A DNA stretch of 64,000 nucleotides, taken from NCBI GenBank assembly GCA_964615765.1, contig CAZTQN010000009.1:59247-123246 (forward strand), in the 5' to 3' direction. Numbering within the stretch: position 1 is the stretch's first letter; the number at the start of each line of letters is the position of its first letter. A model generated the notes under the pieces. That model saw only the letters and a program-made list of their open reading frames with translations. It had not been told where the DNA came from and did no database searches. This stretch comes from CAZTQN01 sp964615765 (GTDB taxonomy: Bacteria; Planctomycetota; Phycisphaerae; Phycisphaerales; UBA1924). A program made the position numbers and the translations under genes. This document shows, one piece after another, positions 37,750 to 47,443 of the stretch.

Positions 37750-39012
37750 ATGGGACGCGACGCGGTGGAACGTGCGGCGAGGGCGAGTTATGGGCGACTG
37801 GTCGCCCACCTCGCCGTGCGCACCCGCGACATGGCGGCGGCGGAAGACGCGCTCGGCGAGGCGCTCGTCGCGGCGCTCGAGCGGTGGCCGCAGGACGGCG
37901 TGCCGGAGAATCCGGAAGCGTGGCTCGCCGTCGTCGCGCGGCGGTCGCTCATCGATGGCTCGCGCCGGGCCCGCGTCGCGAAAGCCGCCGGGCACGAGGT
38001 GTGGAACGCGGTGCTGGAACGGATGGAGCGCGGCGTGGTAGCGCAGCGGGATAACGGGCACACGTTCGACGATGAGCGCCTGGGCGTGATGTTCGCGTGC
38101 TGCCATCCCGCCGTCGGCGAGGAGGTGCGGGCCCCGCTGATGTTGCAGGTGGTGCTTGGCGTTGACGCGGCGGCGATCGCGTCGGCGTTTCTCGTGCCGC
38201 CGGCGACGATGAGCCAGCGCCTGGTGCGCGCGAAGGAGAAGATCCGCGACGCGGGCATCGCGCTCAGCCTGCCGGAGACGGCGAACCTGCGGGCGAGGCT
38301 GCCGAGCGTGCTCGACGCGGTGTACGCGGCGTACGGGCTTGGGTGGGAGGCGTCGGTGGAGTCGGCCGCGGGCACGCCGGCGGCGGGGCACGCGGAACTT
38401 GCGGACGACGCGGTCTGGCTGGCGACGCACATCGCCGAGCGCCTGCCGGACGAGCCGGAGGCGTGGGGGCTGCTCGCGCTGCTGCTGTACTGCGAAAGTC
38501 GGCGGGGCGCGCGGCGTGGGCCGGGCGGCGCGTTCATCCCGCTTGACGAGCAGGACACGCGCCGGTGGGACGCGGGCATGATCGATCGCGCCGAGCGTCT
38601 GGTGCACCGAGCCGCGGCCCGCGCCGAGCCGGGCCGATATCAGATCGAGGCGGCGATTCAATCGGCGCACGCGCATCGGCGCATCTCCGGACGGACGGAC
38701 TGGGACGCGATCGACGGGCTGTATGCGGCGCTGATGGCGGTGCATCCGAGCGTGGGCGCGGCGGTCGGCTGGGCGGCGGCGCGGGCGCACGCCGCCAGCG
38801 CGGACGCGGCGCTCGCGCTGTTGAACAGCCTCGCGGACGAGGACGTGCGGGCGTATCAGCCGTACTGGGCCGTGCGGGCGCACGTGCTGGAGCAGCTGGG
38901 CCGCACCGGCGAAGCGGCGGCGGCACGGACGCGGGCGATCGGGCTGAGCGAAGACCCGGCCGTGCGGGCGTTTCTTTCGCGCGGGCGTGGCGGCGATGGT
39001 GCGAGCGGTTAA
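37750..39012 (+). CDS. RNA polymerase ECF sigma factor, ECF42 type
   Basis: 420 residues. Sigma region 2 is near residues 8-75 (LVAHLAVRTRDMAAAEDALGE, AWLAVVARRSLIDGSRR). Region 4 is near 110-165 (VGEEVRAPLMLQVVLGVDAA, MSQRLVRAKEKIRDAG). A long helical C-terminal extension (170-420) of TPR character includes LLALLLYCESRRGAR and IQSAHAH. This extended layout, with a DGPF gene alongside and no anti-sigma gene, defines ECF42, where the extension itself is thought to control activity. The stop TAA overlaps the stop of dinG on the opposite strand (TTAA, 39009-39012). Confidence 0.92.
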   Translation: MGRDAVERAARASYGRLVAHLAVRTRDMAAAEDALGEALVAALERWPQDGVPENPEAWLAVVARRSLIDGSRRARVAKAAGHEVWNAVLERMERGVVAQRDNGHTFDDERLGVMFACCHPAVGEEVRAPLMLQVVLGVDAAAIASAFLVPPATMSQRLVRAKEKIRDAGIALSLPETANLRARLPSVLDAVYAAYGLGWEASVESAAGTPAAGHAELADDAVWLATHIAERLPDEPEAWGLLALLLYCESRRGARRGPGGAFIPLDEQDTRRWDAGMIDRAERLVHRAAARAEPGRYQIEAAIQSAHAHRRISGRTDWDAIDGLYAALMAVHPSVGAAVGWAAARAHAASADAALALLNSLADEDVRAYQPYWAVRAHVLEQLGRTGEAAAARTRAIGLSEDPAVRAFLSRGRGGDGASG

Positions 39013-41507
39013 GACGCCCACTCGTCGCGGAAGACTTCGTCGCCGATGTCTTCATCGCGGACTTCGTGGATCGGCACGCCCGGCGGGAGCGCGTCAAGGA
39101 ACAGGCGCCCGTACCGCGCGGTGCGCACGCGCGGGTCGAGAATGACGACCTGCCCGGCGTCGGTGGCGGAGCGGATGAGGCGGCCGAAGCCCTGCTTGAA
39201 GCGGATGACGGCCCGCGGAAGCGCATCCGTCATGAACGGGTTGGCGCCGGTCTGCTCGATGCGTTCGGTGCGGGCTTGCGTGAGCGGGCGGTCGGGCGGT
39301 TCGAAGGGCAGGCGGGTGATGATGACGTTGCGGAGATTCTCGCCGCGAACGTCGACGCCTTGCCAGAAGCTCGCCGCACCGAAGAGCACGGCGGATCCGG
39401 ACTCGATGAACTTCTGCAAGATCGCGGGGCGCGAGCCGTCGCGCCCTTGCGCGAGCACCGGGAGATCAAGCCGCTCGAGCGCGGGGCGGCAGGCGTCGGC
39501 GCAGGCGTTGAGCGTGTTGAACGAGGTGAACAGCACGAAGGCCCCGCCGCGGGTTGAGCGGACGTGATGGACCACGCGGGCGGCGAGGGCGCGAATGTAC
39601 GCCGCGTCGCTCGGGCGCTGGGCGGGGGTGAAGCCGCTCGGTGCGCCGGCGGAAGCCGGGCGGGACCGCTGCGCATCCGCGCGCGGGTCGGGCACGGAGA
39701 GGTCCACGATCACCTTCGCCTGGCGCGCGTAGTCGAACGGCGAGCCGAGTTGCAGCGTGCGAGCGGCCGAGATGCCGAGGTTCGACATCACGTGCGCGAA
39801 GGCGGTTTCGGCCCGCTCGGCGTGCTCGCCGGGGCGGATGGTGCGCGTCGCGAGCGTCGCGCTGGTGAGGACGAACGTCTTGGGCCGCGGCGCGGGGCGT
39901 GCGGGTGAATCAGCCGGGGCGGCGGGCGTTTCGGCGTCGTGGTCGTTGAACGGCGAGGGTTCGCCATACTCCGGCGGTGGATCGGCCAGCGCGGCTTCGA
40001 AGTCGTCGCCCGCGTCGGGCGGCGGGACGGGCGAGCCGGCGGCCCGCTCGTGCTCGTGCGCGTCCCACAGGTACCGCTTCAGCAGTTCGCCCGGCGTCAC
40101 CGGGCCGCAGGCGATCGAGACGCGCGGGCCGAAACGCGTCGGCACCGCGTCGTCGGTCGCGAACGTGGACCGCTCGCGATCGACGTCGATCCAGTACGCG
40201 TAGTTCGGCATGATCTGCTCGACCATCGCCTCGGCGGAGTCGGCGATATCCGCGGCGCGACGAGCGAAGGCTGTCAGTTCGAATCGGTCCGCCTCGCTCT
40301 CGATCGACGCCTTGATCTTCAAAAGCCGCAGCGAGAGTTCCCGCATCACCGGCGTCAGCGGGTTGTCGATCATGCCCGGGCGGCGGAGGCGGTTGCCGCT
40401 GGCTTCGGCGCGACGCGAGACTTCGTGGAGTTCGTCGAAGAACGCGTTGCTGGCGGTTTCGGCCTGCAGGACGAGCGTCATGGCCCGCTCGATGGACTCG
40501 GTGTCGTCGAGCATCAGCCCGTTGTCGAGCAGGTAGCCCTTGCGGCGCTTCGGGTTGAACAGCGTGCGGAGCAATCGCGAGACGCGCGGCTGGGCCAGCG
40601 AGAGCCCGAAGTGATCGCACGCCGCGTCTTCGAGGTTGTGGGCCTCGTCGAAGATGACATGGTCGTACATCGGCAGGATGGCCGAGCCGGCGCTGGTGGC
40701 GGCGGACGTGGACGCGCCGCGGACGCGGAGCGCGAGATCGCTGAAGAACAGCGCGTGGTTGCAGATGATGAGGTTGGCCTGCTCCAGTTCACGCCGCGCG
40801 ACTTGGTAGAAGCAGTTCTTGTAGTTCGGGCACTTGCGGCCCATGCAGTTGTCGGAGTCTGACCGGGCGTGATCCCAGACGTCGGCCCGTTCGAGCGCGG
40901 GGAGCGTCGACAGCGTGCCGTCACGCGTGGTGTAGGCCCAGTCTTCGATGACGTGCAGCGAGCGGCGTGCCGCGTCGTCGTGCAGCAGCGAATCCTGGCG
41001 CTGGCTGGCCAGTTGCAGACGCCGGAGCGAGAGATAGTTGCCGCGGCCTTTGGCGAGCACGGGCCGCAGCGGGAACTGAGCGACCTGGTCGCTCGCGGGC
41101 GATGGCGGCGATGACGGCGCGGACGCCGGGGACGGAGTGCCGGGCGAAGCGGTCGGCGCGGGCGGGTCCGCCGCGCCCTCGCGCGGCGGCGTGCCCAGCA
41201 GCGGGGCCAGCGCGCTCAGCAGCAGCGGGATGTCCTTGGTGATGAGCTGTTCCTGAAGGCTGATCGTCGCGGTGGCGACGACGGTGCGCTCGTTGCGCGT
41301 CACGGCCCGCAGGATCGCCGGCACCAGGTACGCGAACGACTTGCCCACGCCCGTGCCCGCTTCGACAAGCAGACGCTCACGCGACGCCATCGCGTGCTCA
41401 ACGGCGGCGGCCATGTCGAGCTGCTGCGCCCGGGCCTCGTACGACGGGCCCAACAGGCGCGCGATCGGGCCGGCATCGGCAAGGAACTCGCGAGCAGTGG
41501 TCGGCAC
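39009..41507 (-). CDS. dinG: DinG-family ATP-dependent DNA helicase (Rad3/XPD type)
   Basis: 832 residues from a GTG start. Superfamily 2 5'-3' helicase. Walker A is VEAGTGVGKSFAYL (about 48-61), motif II is VIFDEAHNLED near 285, then VLTSATLATRT, SFWQGVDVRGENLRNVIITR and QGFGRLIRSATDAG. The iron-sulfur region keeps C-x4-C-x5-C in NCMGRKCPNYKNCFY (about 215-230). The earlier ligand expected after GR-x-Y is serine: KGRGNYLSLRR near 157. So only three of the usual four cysteines are visible. Several Pro/Ala-rich inserts (about 105-130, 510-545) lengthen it. It starts three bases after rsmG in the same operon. Confidence 0.92.
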   Translation of the reverse strand: MPTTAREFLADAGPIARLLGPSYEARAQQLDMAAAVEHAMASRERLLVEAGTGVGKSFAYLVPAILRAVTRNERTVVATATISLQEQLITKDIPLLLSALAPLLGTPPREGAADPPAPTASPGTPSPASAPSSPPSPASDQVAQFPLRPVLAKGRGNYLSLRRLQLASQRQDSLLHDDAARRSLHVIEDWAYTTRDGTLSTLPALERADVWDHARSDSDNCMGRKCPNYKNCFYQVARRELEQANLIICNHALFFSDLALRVRGASTSAATSAGSAILPMYDHVIFDEAHNLEDAACDHFGLSLAQPRVSRLLRTLFNPKRRKGYLLDNGLMLDDTESIERAMTLVLQAETASNAFFDELHEVSRRAEASGNRLRRPGMIDNPLTPVMRELSLRLLKIKASIESEADRFELTAFARRAADIADSAEAMVEQIMPNYAYWIDVDRERSTFATDDAVPTRFGPRVSIACGPVTPGELLKRYLWDAHEHERAAGSPVPPPDAGDDFEAALADPPPEYGEPSPFNDHDAETPAAPADSPARPAPRPKTFVLTSATLATRTIRPGEHAERAETAFAHVMSNLGISAARTLQLGSPFDYARQAKVIVDLSVPDPRADAQRSRPASAGAPSGFTPAQRPSDAAYIRALAARVVHHVRSTRGGAFVLFTSFNTLNACADACRPALERLDLPVLAQGRDGSRPAILQKFIESGSAVLFGAASFWQGVDVRGENLRNVIITRLPFEPPDRPLTQARTERIEQTGANPFMTDALPRAVIRFKQGFGRLIRSATDAGQVVILDPRVRTARYGRLFLDALPPGVPIHEVRDEDIGDEVFRDEWAS

Positions 41508-41510
41508 GTG

Positions 41511-42401
41511 TCAGGGTATGCGGCGCGCGTCGGCGTCCGTCACACCAAGCGGCCTTCGGGCCGGCTCGCCGTCGCGCCGTGGGTACAGGCGTGGCGTGCG
41601 GATGGTCTTTTCCAGCACCACCAGCCGCCCCGTCGGCGTCGGGATGGTTTCAACATGGCGCAGGCCGATGGCGCCGAGGGCGGTCTTGGCTTCGGCGAGT
41701 TCTTCCTCGGCCTTCGCGCCTTTGACGGCGATGACCAGCCCGCCCGGCTTGACCAGCGGGCCGCAGAGTTCGACCACCACAGCGAGCCGCCCGAGCGCGC
41801 GGGCCGTGGAGAGGTCGTACGACTCGCGGTGGGTCTTATGTTCCTGTCCGAGTGTCTCGGCCCGGCCTTGCAGCACGCGGCAGTTGGGAAGTTTCAGGCG
41901 CGCGATCGCGTCACGCAGGAACTCGACCTTCTTGCCGGTGGCCTCGACGAGCGTGAAGCGGACGTCGGGCATGACGATCGCGAGCGGGATCGCGGGCACG
42001 CCGCCGCCGGAGCCAATGTCGATGATGGAAGGGCCGCGGGCGGGAGCGGCGCGGGCGGGGGGCGCGGCGGCCGGGTCGGGCGCGGGCGTCTGATCGTCGG
42101 ACGCCTCGCCCGCGGCCTGCGCGGCGCCGTGGCTGGCGATGACGGGCACGAGCGTGAGCGCGTCGAAGATGTGCTTCATCCACGCCTGGGCCGGGTCGGT
42201 GATCGCCGTCAGGTTCGTGATGCGGTTGGCTTCGAGCAGCAGTTGCAGGAACAGCCCGAGCCGTTCGACGTCGGTGGGTTCGAACTCGATGCCCAGATCC
42301 GCCGCGGCCGCGACAAACTCGGCGGGCGGCGGGAGGGTCACGATCGGGCCCTGCTCGGGCGGGGGCGGAGACGACGGCGAATCGGGCGGCGGAGTGGGCA
42401 C
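41511..42401 (-). CDS. rsmG: 16S rRNA (guanine-527-N7)-methyltransferase
   Basis: 296 residues. SAM-dependent enzyme that methylates G527 in the 16S decoding region. The SAM site is SIIDIGSGGGVPAIPLAIV (about 145-163), and ESYDLSTARALGRL and GGLVIAVKGAKAEEEL are typical of RsmG. N-terminal helices begin at LGLFLQLLLEANRITNLTAI. No ATG exists ahead of this helix; GTG 42401 is the best start. An Ala/Pro-rich insert of about 35 residues precedes the SAM strand. It lies between a lipoprotein gene and dinG on the minus strand with gaps of 35 and 3 bases. Confidence 0.93.
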   Translation of the reverse strand: MPTPPPDSPSSPPPPEQGPIVTLPPPAEFVAAAADLGIEFEPTDVERLGLFLQLLLEANRITNLTAITDPAQAWMKHIFDALTLVPVIASHGAAQAAGEASDDQTPAPDPAAAPPARAAPARGPSIIDIGSGGGVPAIPLAIVMPDVRFTLVEATGKKVEFLRDAIARLKLPNCRVLQGRAETLGQEHKTHRESYDLSTARALGRLAVVVELCGPLVKPGGLVIAVKGAKAEEELAEAKTALGAIGLRHVETIPTPTGRLVVLEKTIRTPRLYPRRDGEPARRPLGVTDADARRIP

Positions 42402-42436
42402 GGGCGAGTGTACGGACGACGCGGTTGTGGCCGCGT

Positions 42437-42913
42437 TTAGTCCGCGTCGCCCGGCGGGTTCACCGGCTCGATCTCGCCGACCTCCGACGCCGACCGCTGC
42501 CCGTGTCGCACCTGGAACACCATCCACTCCCGCATGAGCACGCGGTACTCCTCGTCGAGCGCGGCGGTACGGTGTTCAAGATCGCGCTTGCTCACACCCG
42601 GGTCCTTGCGCTCGTACGCCGCCGCCGCGTCGTCAAGACTCGCGGCCTGCGCGGCGAGGATCTGAGCGCGGGCGCGAAGGTCGGCCTTGTCGGCGTCGCT
42701 GATCTTGGTGTCGGCGGCGAGGTCTTTCTCGAGCCAGTGGGCGAGGTGACGCGCGGCGCCGATGGTGGTCGCCGCAGGCATGGTGTCGAACACGCGGCGG
42801 CTGTCCGCGTCGCGCGACGCCGGGCTGCACGCGCTCACGCCGACGACGGCGAGGGCCATCGCGATCGCGGGGACGCCGCGGCGGGCCGAGTGACGGTGCG
42901 ATGACATGGGCAT
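42437..42913 (-). CDS. Hypothetical lipoprotein
   Basis: 158 residues. Signal peptide with lipobox VGVSAC (cysteine near residue 29). The rest is helical and charged: ARHLAHWLEKDLAADTKISD, RAQILAAQAASLDDAAAAYE and a helix around EEYRVLMREWMVFQVRHGQ. It has no recognised domain. GGAG lies six bases ahead of the ATG. First gene of the run with rsmG and dinG; it diverges from dnaK. Confidence 0.75.
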   Translation of the reverse strand: MPMSSHRHSARRGVPAIAMALAVVGVSACSPASRDADSRRVFDTMPAATTIGAARHLAHWLEKDLAADTKISDADKADLRARAQILAAQAASLDDAAAAYERKDPGVSKRDLEHRTAALDEEYRVLMREWMVFQVRHGQRSASEVGEIEPVNPPGDAD

Positions 42914-43091
42914 GGTCGACTCCTCCGGGGAAACTCCCGCGTGGGTGAGTGTACCGGGGCGGCGGCGTGGTCCTGCCAAATCGGCAGGCTTCGGCGGATT
43001 GATGAGTGGACCGGCCGCGTGGGGGAGGGGCGGAAGGGGACGGGCACGCAATCGCGGCCCGGGCGCGGGGTGGTTTTGGCGTGCGCGAGCG

Positions 43092-43108
43092 TTGGCATCC
43101 CGCTTGCC
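43092..43108 (+). promoter_or_regulatory. Sigma-54-type promoter candidate upstream of dnaK
   Basis: TTGGCATCCCGCTTGCC has GG at 43094-43095 and GC at 43106-43107, exactly ten bases apart, as in the -24/-12 consensus TGGCAC-N5-TTGC. The predicted start of transcription is near 43119, about 73 bases ahead of the dnaK ATG. No activator site was identified. Confidence 0.45.
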
Positions 43109-43121
43109 TCATGTCGGGTGC

Positions 43122-43143
43122 GTCCCGGACTCACAGCCGGGAC
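43122..43143 (+). promoter_or_regulatory. Hairpin in the dnaK leader
   Basis: GTCCCGG (43122-43128) pairs with CCGGGAC (43137-43143) around an 8-base loop. It does not match the CIRCE operator. It could be a leader structure or a repressor site. Confidence 0.4.
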
Positions 43144-43191
43144 GGACCCGAACGCGAATCGAATCCGGCCTGGCCGGATCTGGAGCCTTGT

Positions 43192-45138
<1,947 letters not shown>

Positions 45139-45141
45139 GAA

Positions 45142-45169
45142 GGGCCGAGGGCCAAGGGCCAAGGGCCGA
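45142..45169. repeat. GGGCCRA heptamer repeat after dnaK
   Basis: GGGCCGA, GGGCCAA, GGGCCAA, GGGCCGA: a perfect 7-base period with one variable position, three bases after the dnaK stop and before its terminator. Confidence 0.88.
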
Positions 45170-45180
45170 GACAGATGTAG

Positions 45181-45208
45181 ACGCCCGCGGAACGCCGCGG
45201 GCGTTTTT
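45181..45208 (+). terminator. Rho-independent terminator of dnaK
   Basis: ACGCCCGCGG (45181-45190) pairs with CCGCGGGCGT (45195-45204), loop AACG, followed by five T. Confidence 0.92.
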
Positions 45209-45226
45209 CATTTTCGCGGCGGAAAT

Positions 45227-45253
45227 GAAAACACCCCGCGTGACGCGGGGTGT
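45227..45253 (-). terminator. Rho-independent terminator of the PEP-CTERM gene (minus strand)
   Basis: ACACCCCGCG (45231-45240) pairs with CGCGGGGTGT (45244-45253) around TGA. On the minus strand it is followed by TTTT (45227-45230). It stands back to back with the dnaK terminator. Confidence 0.88.
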
Positions 45254-45297
45254 GGGACGAGTGCCGGTGTAAAGCGTTGTTGCCGCGGCTGAGCAAA

Positions 45298-46059
45298 TCA
45301 GCGGCGACGGCGACGGGCCAGCAGGCCCGCGGCGGCGAGCCCCAGGCCGGCGGCGGGGGCCGGGACGTACTGCACTTGGAAGCGGACGTCGTAGCCGACG
45401 ATCCCGAAGTTGCCGAGGTCGGCCCCGCCGGCGTTGATGAACACCGAGCCGTCGACGCCCGTGCCGTCGATGCTCGCGAAGAACCCGAGGCTCTGCGTGG
45501 AGTTGTCGTCGAAGAGGATGGTGGTGATGCCGTTGCCAGCCGCGGCGCCGTTGAGGTCCGGGATGGAGAGGGCCGCCCCGAGGATGCTGTCGATGTTGTC
45601 GTTGAAGGCGTCGAGCGTGCCGATGACGATGGCGTGCTCGGTGACTTCCGACGCGGCCCCGCCGCCGATGGAGACGGGCCCGCCGGGCGTGAACTCGGCG
45701 AGCAGGCCGGTGGCCGAGCTGGAGTTGCGGTACGAGAAGCGGTACTCGAAGAGCCCGCCGCCGAGGTCGATCTGCGTCGCGTCGATGGCGATCTCGTCGC
45801 TGGTGACGGAGTTGGTGGCGAAGCTGGCGCCGGCGCCGACGATCCCGATGCCCGACCAGTTGGTGAGGAACCCGCCGGAGGTGCTGTTGAAGATGACGAT
45901 GTCGGTCCCGACGGTGTCGCCGGACGCGTTGCGATCGGCGCGGCGCTCGTTGACGGGGCCGGCGACGGGGTTCATCGACGTAGGGCTGGTGACGATGCTC
46001 GCCAGCAGGCCCGACACGGGCACGCAGGCGGCGACAAGTGCGACGATCGTGGTACGCAT
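45298..46059 (-). CDS. Exported PEP-CTERM protein
   Basis: 253 residues. A short signal peptide (MRTTIVALVAACVPVSGLLA) is followed by a beta-rich body with an IDATQIDLGGGLFEYRFSYR strand region. The tail VPAPAAGLGLAAAGLLARRR gives the Val-Pro-x-Pro motif, a hydrophobic stretch and an arginine cluster, the PEP-CTERM sorting signal recognised by an exosortase. The enzyme itself is not in this window. The body matches no enzyme I know, and such proteins are usually surface or matrix components. The leader carries a hairpin shared with the gene at 52905-53756. Confidence 0.85.
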   Translation of the reverse strand: MRTTIVALVAACVPVSGLLASIVTSPTSMNPVAGPVNERRADRNASGDTVGTDIVIFNSTSGGFLTNWSGIGIVGAGASFATNSVTSDEIAIDATQIDLGGGLFEYRFSYRNSSSATGLLAEFTPGGPVSIGGGAASEVTEHAIVIGTLDAFNDNIDSILGAALSIPDLNGAAAGNGITTILFDDNSTQSLGFFASIDGTGVDGSVFINAGGADLGNFGIVGYDVRFQVQYVPAPAAGLGLAAAGLLARRRRR

Positions 46060-46060
46060 G

Positions 46061-46093
46061 CTCTCTCTCTCCTCTGTGGGCGCTTTCGCGCCC
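46061..46093 (-). promoter_or_regulatory. Hairpin plus purine-tract leader of a PEP-CTERM gene
   Basis: On the minus strand GGGCGC (46093-46088) and GCGCCC (46083-46078) enclose a GAAA tetraloop. This is followed by the tract AGAGGAGAGAGAGAG (46075-46061) and then the ATG. The purine tract doubles as Shine-Dalgarno. Confidence 0.7.
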
Positions 46094-46247
46094 GAGGGCG
46101 AGCGTACTGGACGCTGGGCACACCGTCAAGGACGATGGACCGTTCCCGCGCCGCACGCGGGATCGCCCGCAGGAAAGCCCCCGGATTCTGGGACGCGCGG
46201 CCCCATCTGATGACTGTTGCCACAGGCGTATCGGCGGCGCAGCGCGC

Positions 46248-47180
46248 TCAGTGAGCCGCGGCGGTCCGCAGGCCGGTCAACGCGGCCAGCGCCGGAATCG
46301 GCAGGTCATCGCCGACGCCGTCGGGCTCGGTGACGATCGGGTCCAGGTGCTCGCGGGCCGTGGCCGGGGTGATTTCGATACCCGCGTCGGCGAGCAGGCG
46401 TTCGACATCGACGACTTCGAGGCGCCCGTCGGCGTGCTCGACGAGGGCGGTGGCCCGCTCGATCCAATCGCCGCAGTTGGCGTAGATCAGCCCGTCGGAC
46501 GCTTCGCCCGCGCCCGCGCGGAGGGCGGGCTGGTGGATGTGCCCGCACACCACGCCGTCGAGCCCGCGCCGGCGCGCTTCGGACTCCAGGTGGGCCTCGA
46601 AGTTCGAGACGAACGTGCACGCGGACTTGACCTTGAGCTTGACGGCCTGCGAGAAGCTCCAGCGGCGCAGGCCGAACAGCCCGCGCACGGCGTTGACGGC
46701 CCGGTTCAAGCGCACCAGCCGCTCGTACGCCCACCCGCCCAAGACCGACAGAAACCGCGAGTGCTGCACGACCAGGTCGTACTCGTCGCCGTGCGTGACC
46801 AGCAGGCTCTTGCCGTCGGCGGTGCGGTGGACGGCCTGGTGCGCCAGACGCACGCCGCCGAGGTCGATGCCGACATACTGCCGCAGGGCGTCGTCGTGGT
46901 TGCCGGGGATATAGACGACGTGGGTGCCGCGCTTGGCGAGCTTCAGGATGCGCCGCACAACCTGGTTGTGCATAATGGGCCAGTACCAGCGCGAGCGCAG
47001 AGCCCAAAGGTCGATGATGTCACCCACGAGATAAAGCCGCTCGCAGGAGAGGTTCTTGAGAAACGCGGCCAGCTCGTCAGTCCGCGCGCCGCGGAAGCCC
47101 AGGTGCACGTCCGAGATAAAGACGGTGCGGTACGCGAACGGCTTGGCGTGCTGGGTGTTCTCCGTGCTGGTGGGGAGCAT
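46248..47180 (-). CDS. LpxH-like metallophosphoesterase
   Basis: 310 residues. Calcineurin-like fold with all metal motifs: ISDVHLGF, VGDIIDLW, IPGNHDD, THGDEYD and GHIHQP. It is most like UDP-2,3-diacylglucosamine diphosphatase and its relatives, which cut UDP-diacylglucosamine in lipid A synthesis, fitting a Gram-negative envelope. The mid-part with YERLVRLNRAVNAVR is the helical cap of that group. The 50-residue C-terminal addition (ADAGIEITPATAREHLD) is not typical. The start ATG 47180 begins a conserved stretch; the frame is open further upstream but not conserved. Confidence 0.86.
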   Translation of the reverse strand: MLPTSTENTQHAKPFAYRTVFISDVHLGFRGARTDELAAFLKNLSCERLYLVGDIIDLWALRSRWYWPIMHNQVVRRILKLAKRGTHVVYIPGNHDDALRQYVGIDLGGVRLAHQAVHRTADGKSLLVTHGDEYDLVVQHSRFLSVLGGWAYERLVRLNRAVNAVRGLFGLRRWSFSQAVKLKVKSACTFVSNFEAHLESEARRRGLDGVVCGHIHQPALRAGAGEASDGLIYANCGDWIERATALVEHADGRLEVVDVERLLADAGIEITPATAREHLDPIVTEPDGVGDDLPIPALAALTGLRTAAAH

Positions 47181-47443
47181 TCCGGGCACTCCGTGCGGGG
47201 TGCGGGCGAGCGGGACAGGCGCGGGGGGGCGCTGGGAGAACAGATACCCAGTGATCGGACGTGGTCCGGCGCGTGGGCGAGTTTGCACCGCGCGGCCCGC
47301 AAGCGGGCGCGATGCGCGTTACGCACGGAGTGTGCGCGACTTACATACGCGCGTCACCCTGCGCTATGCAGGTCTCACCAAACCTTCATGAAATGCTTGC
47401 GCGTTCTTTGCGCGCTGGAGGTGATAAGCAGCGATGAACCCGC

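Noticed and set aside
43122..43143. CIRCE operator ahead of dnaK
   Set aside because: The inverted repeat GTCCCGG/CCGGGAC does not match TTAGCACTC-N9-GAGTGCTAA in sequence or spacing.
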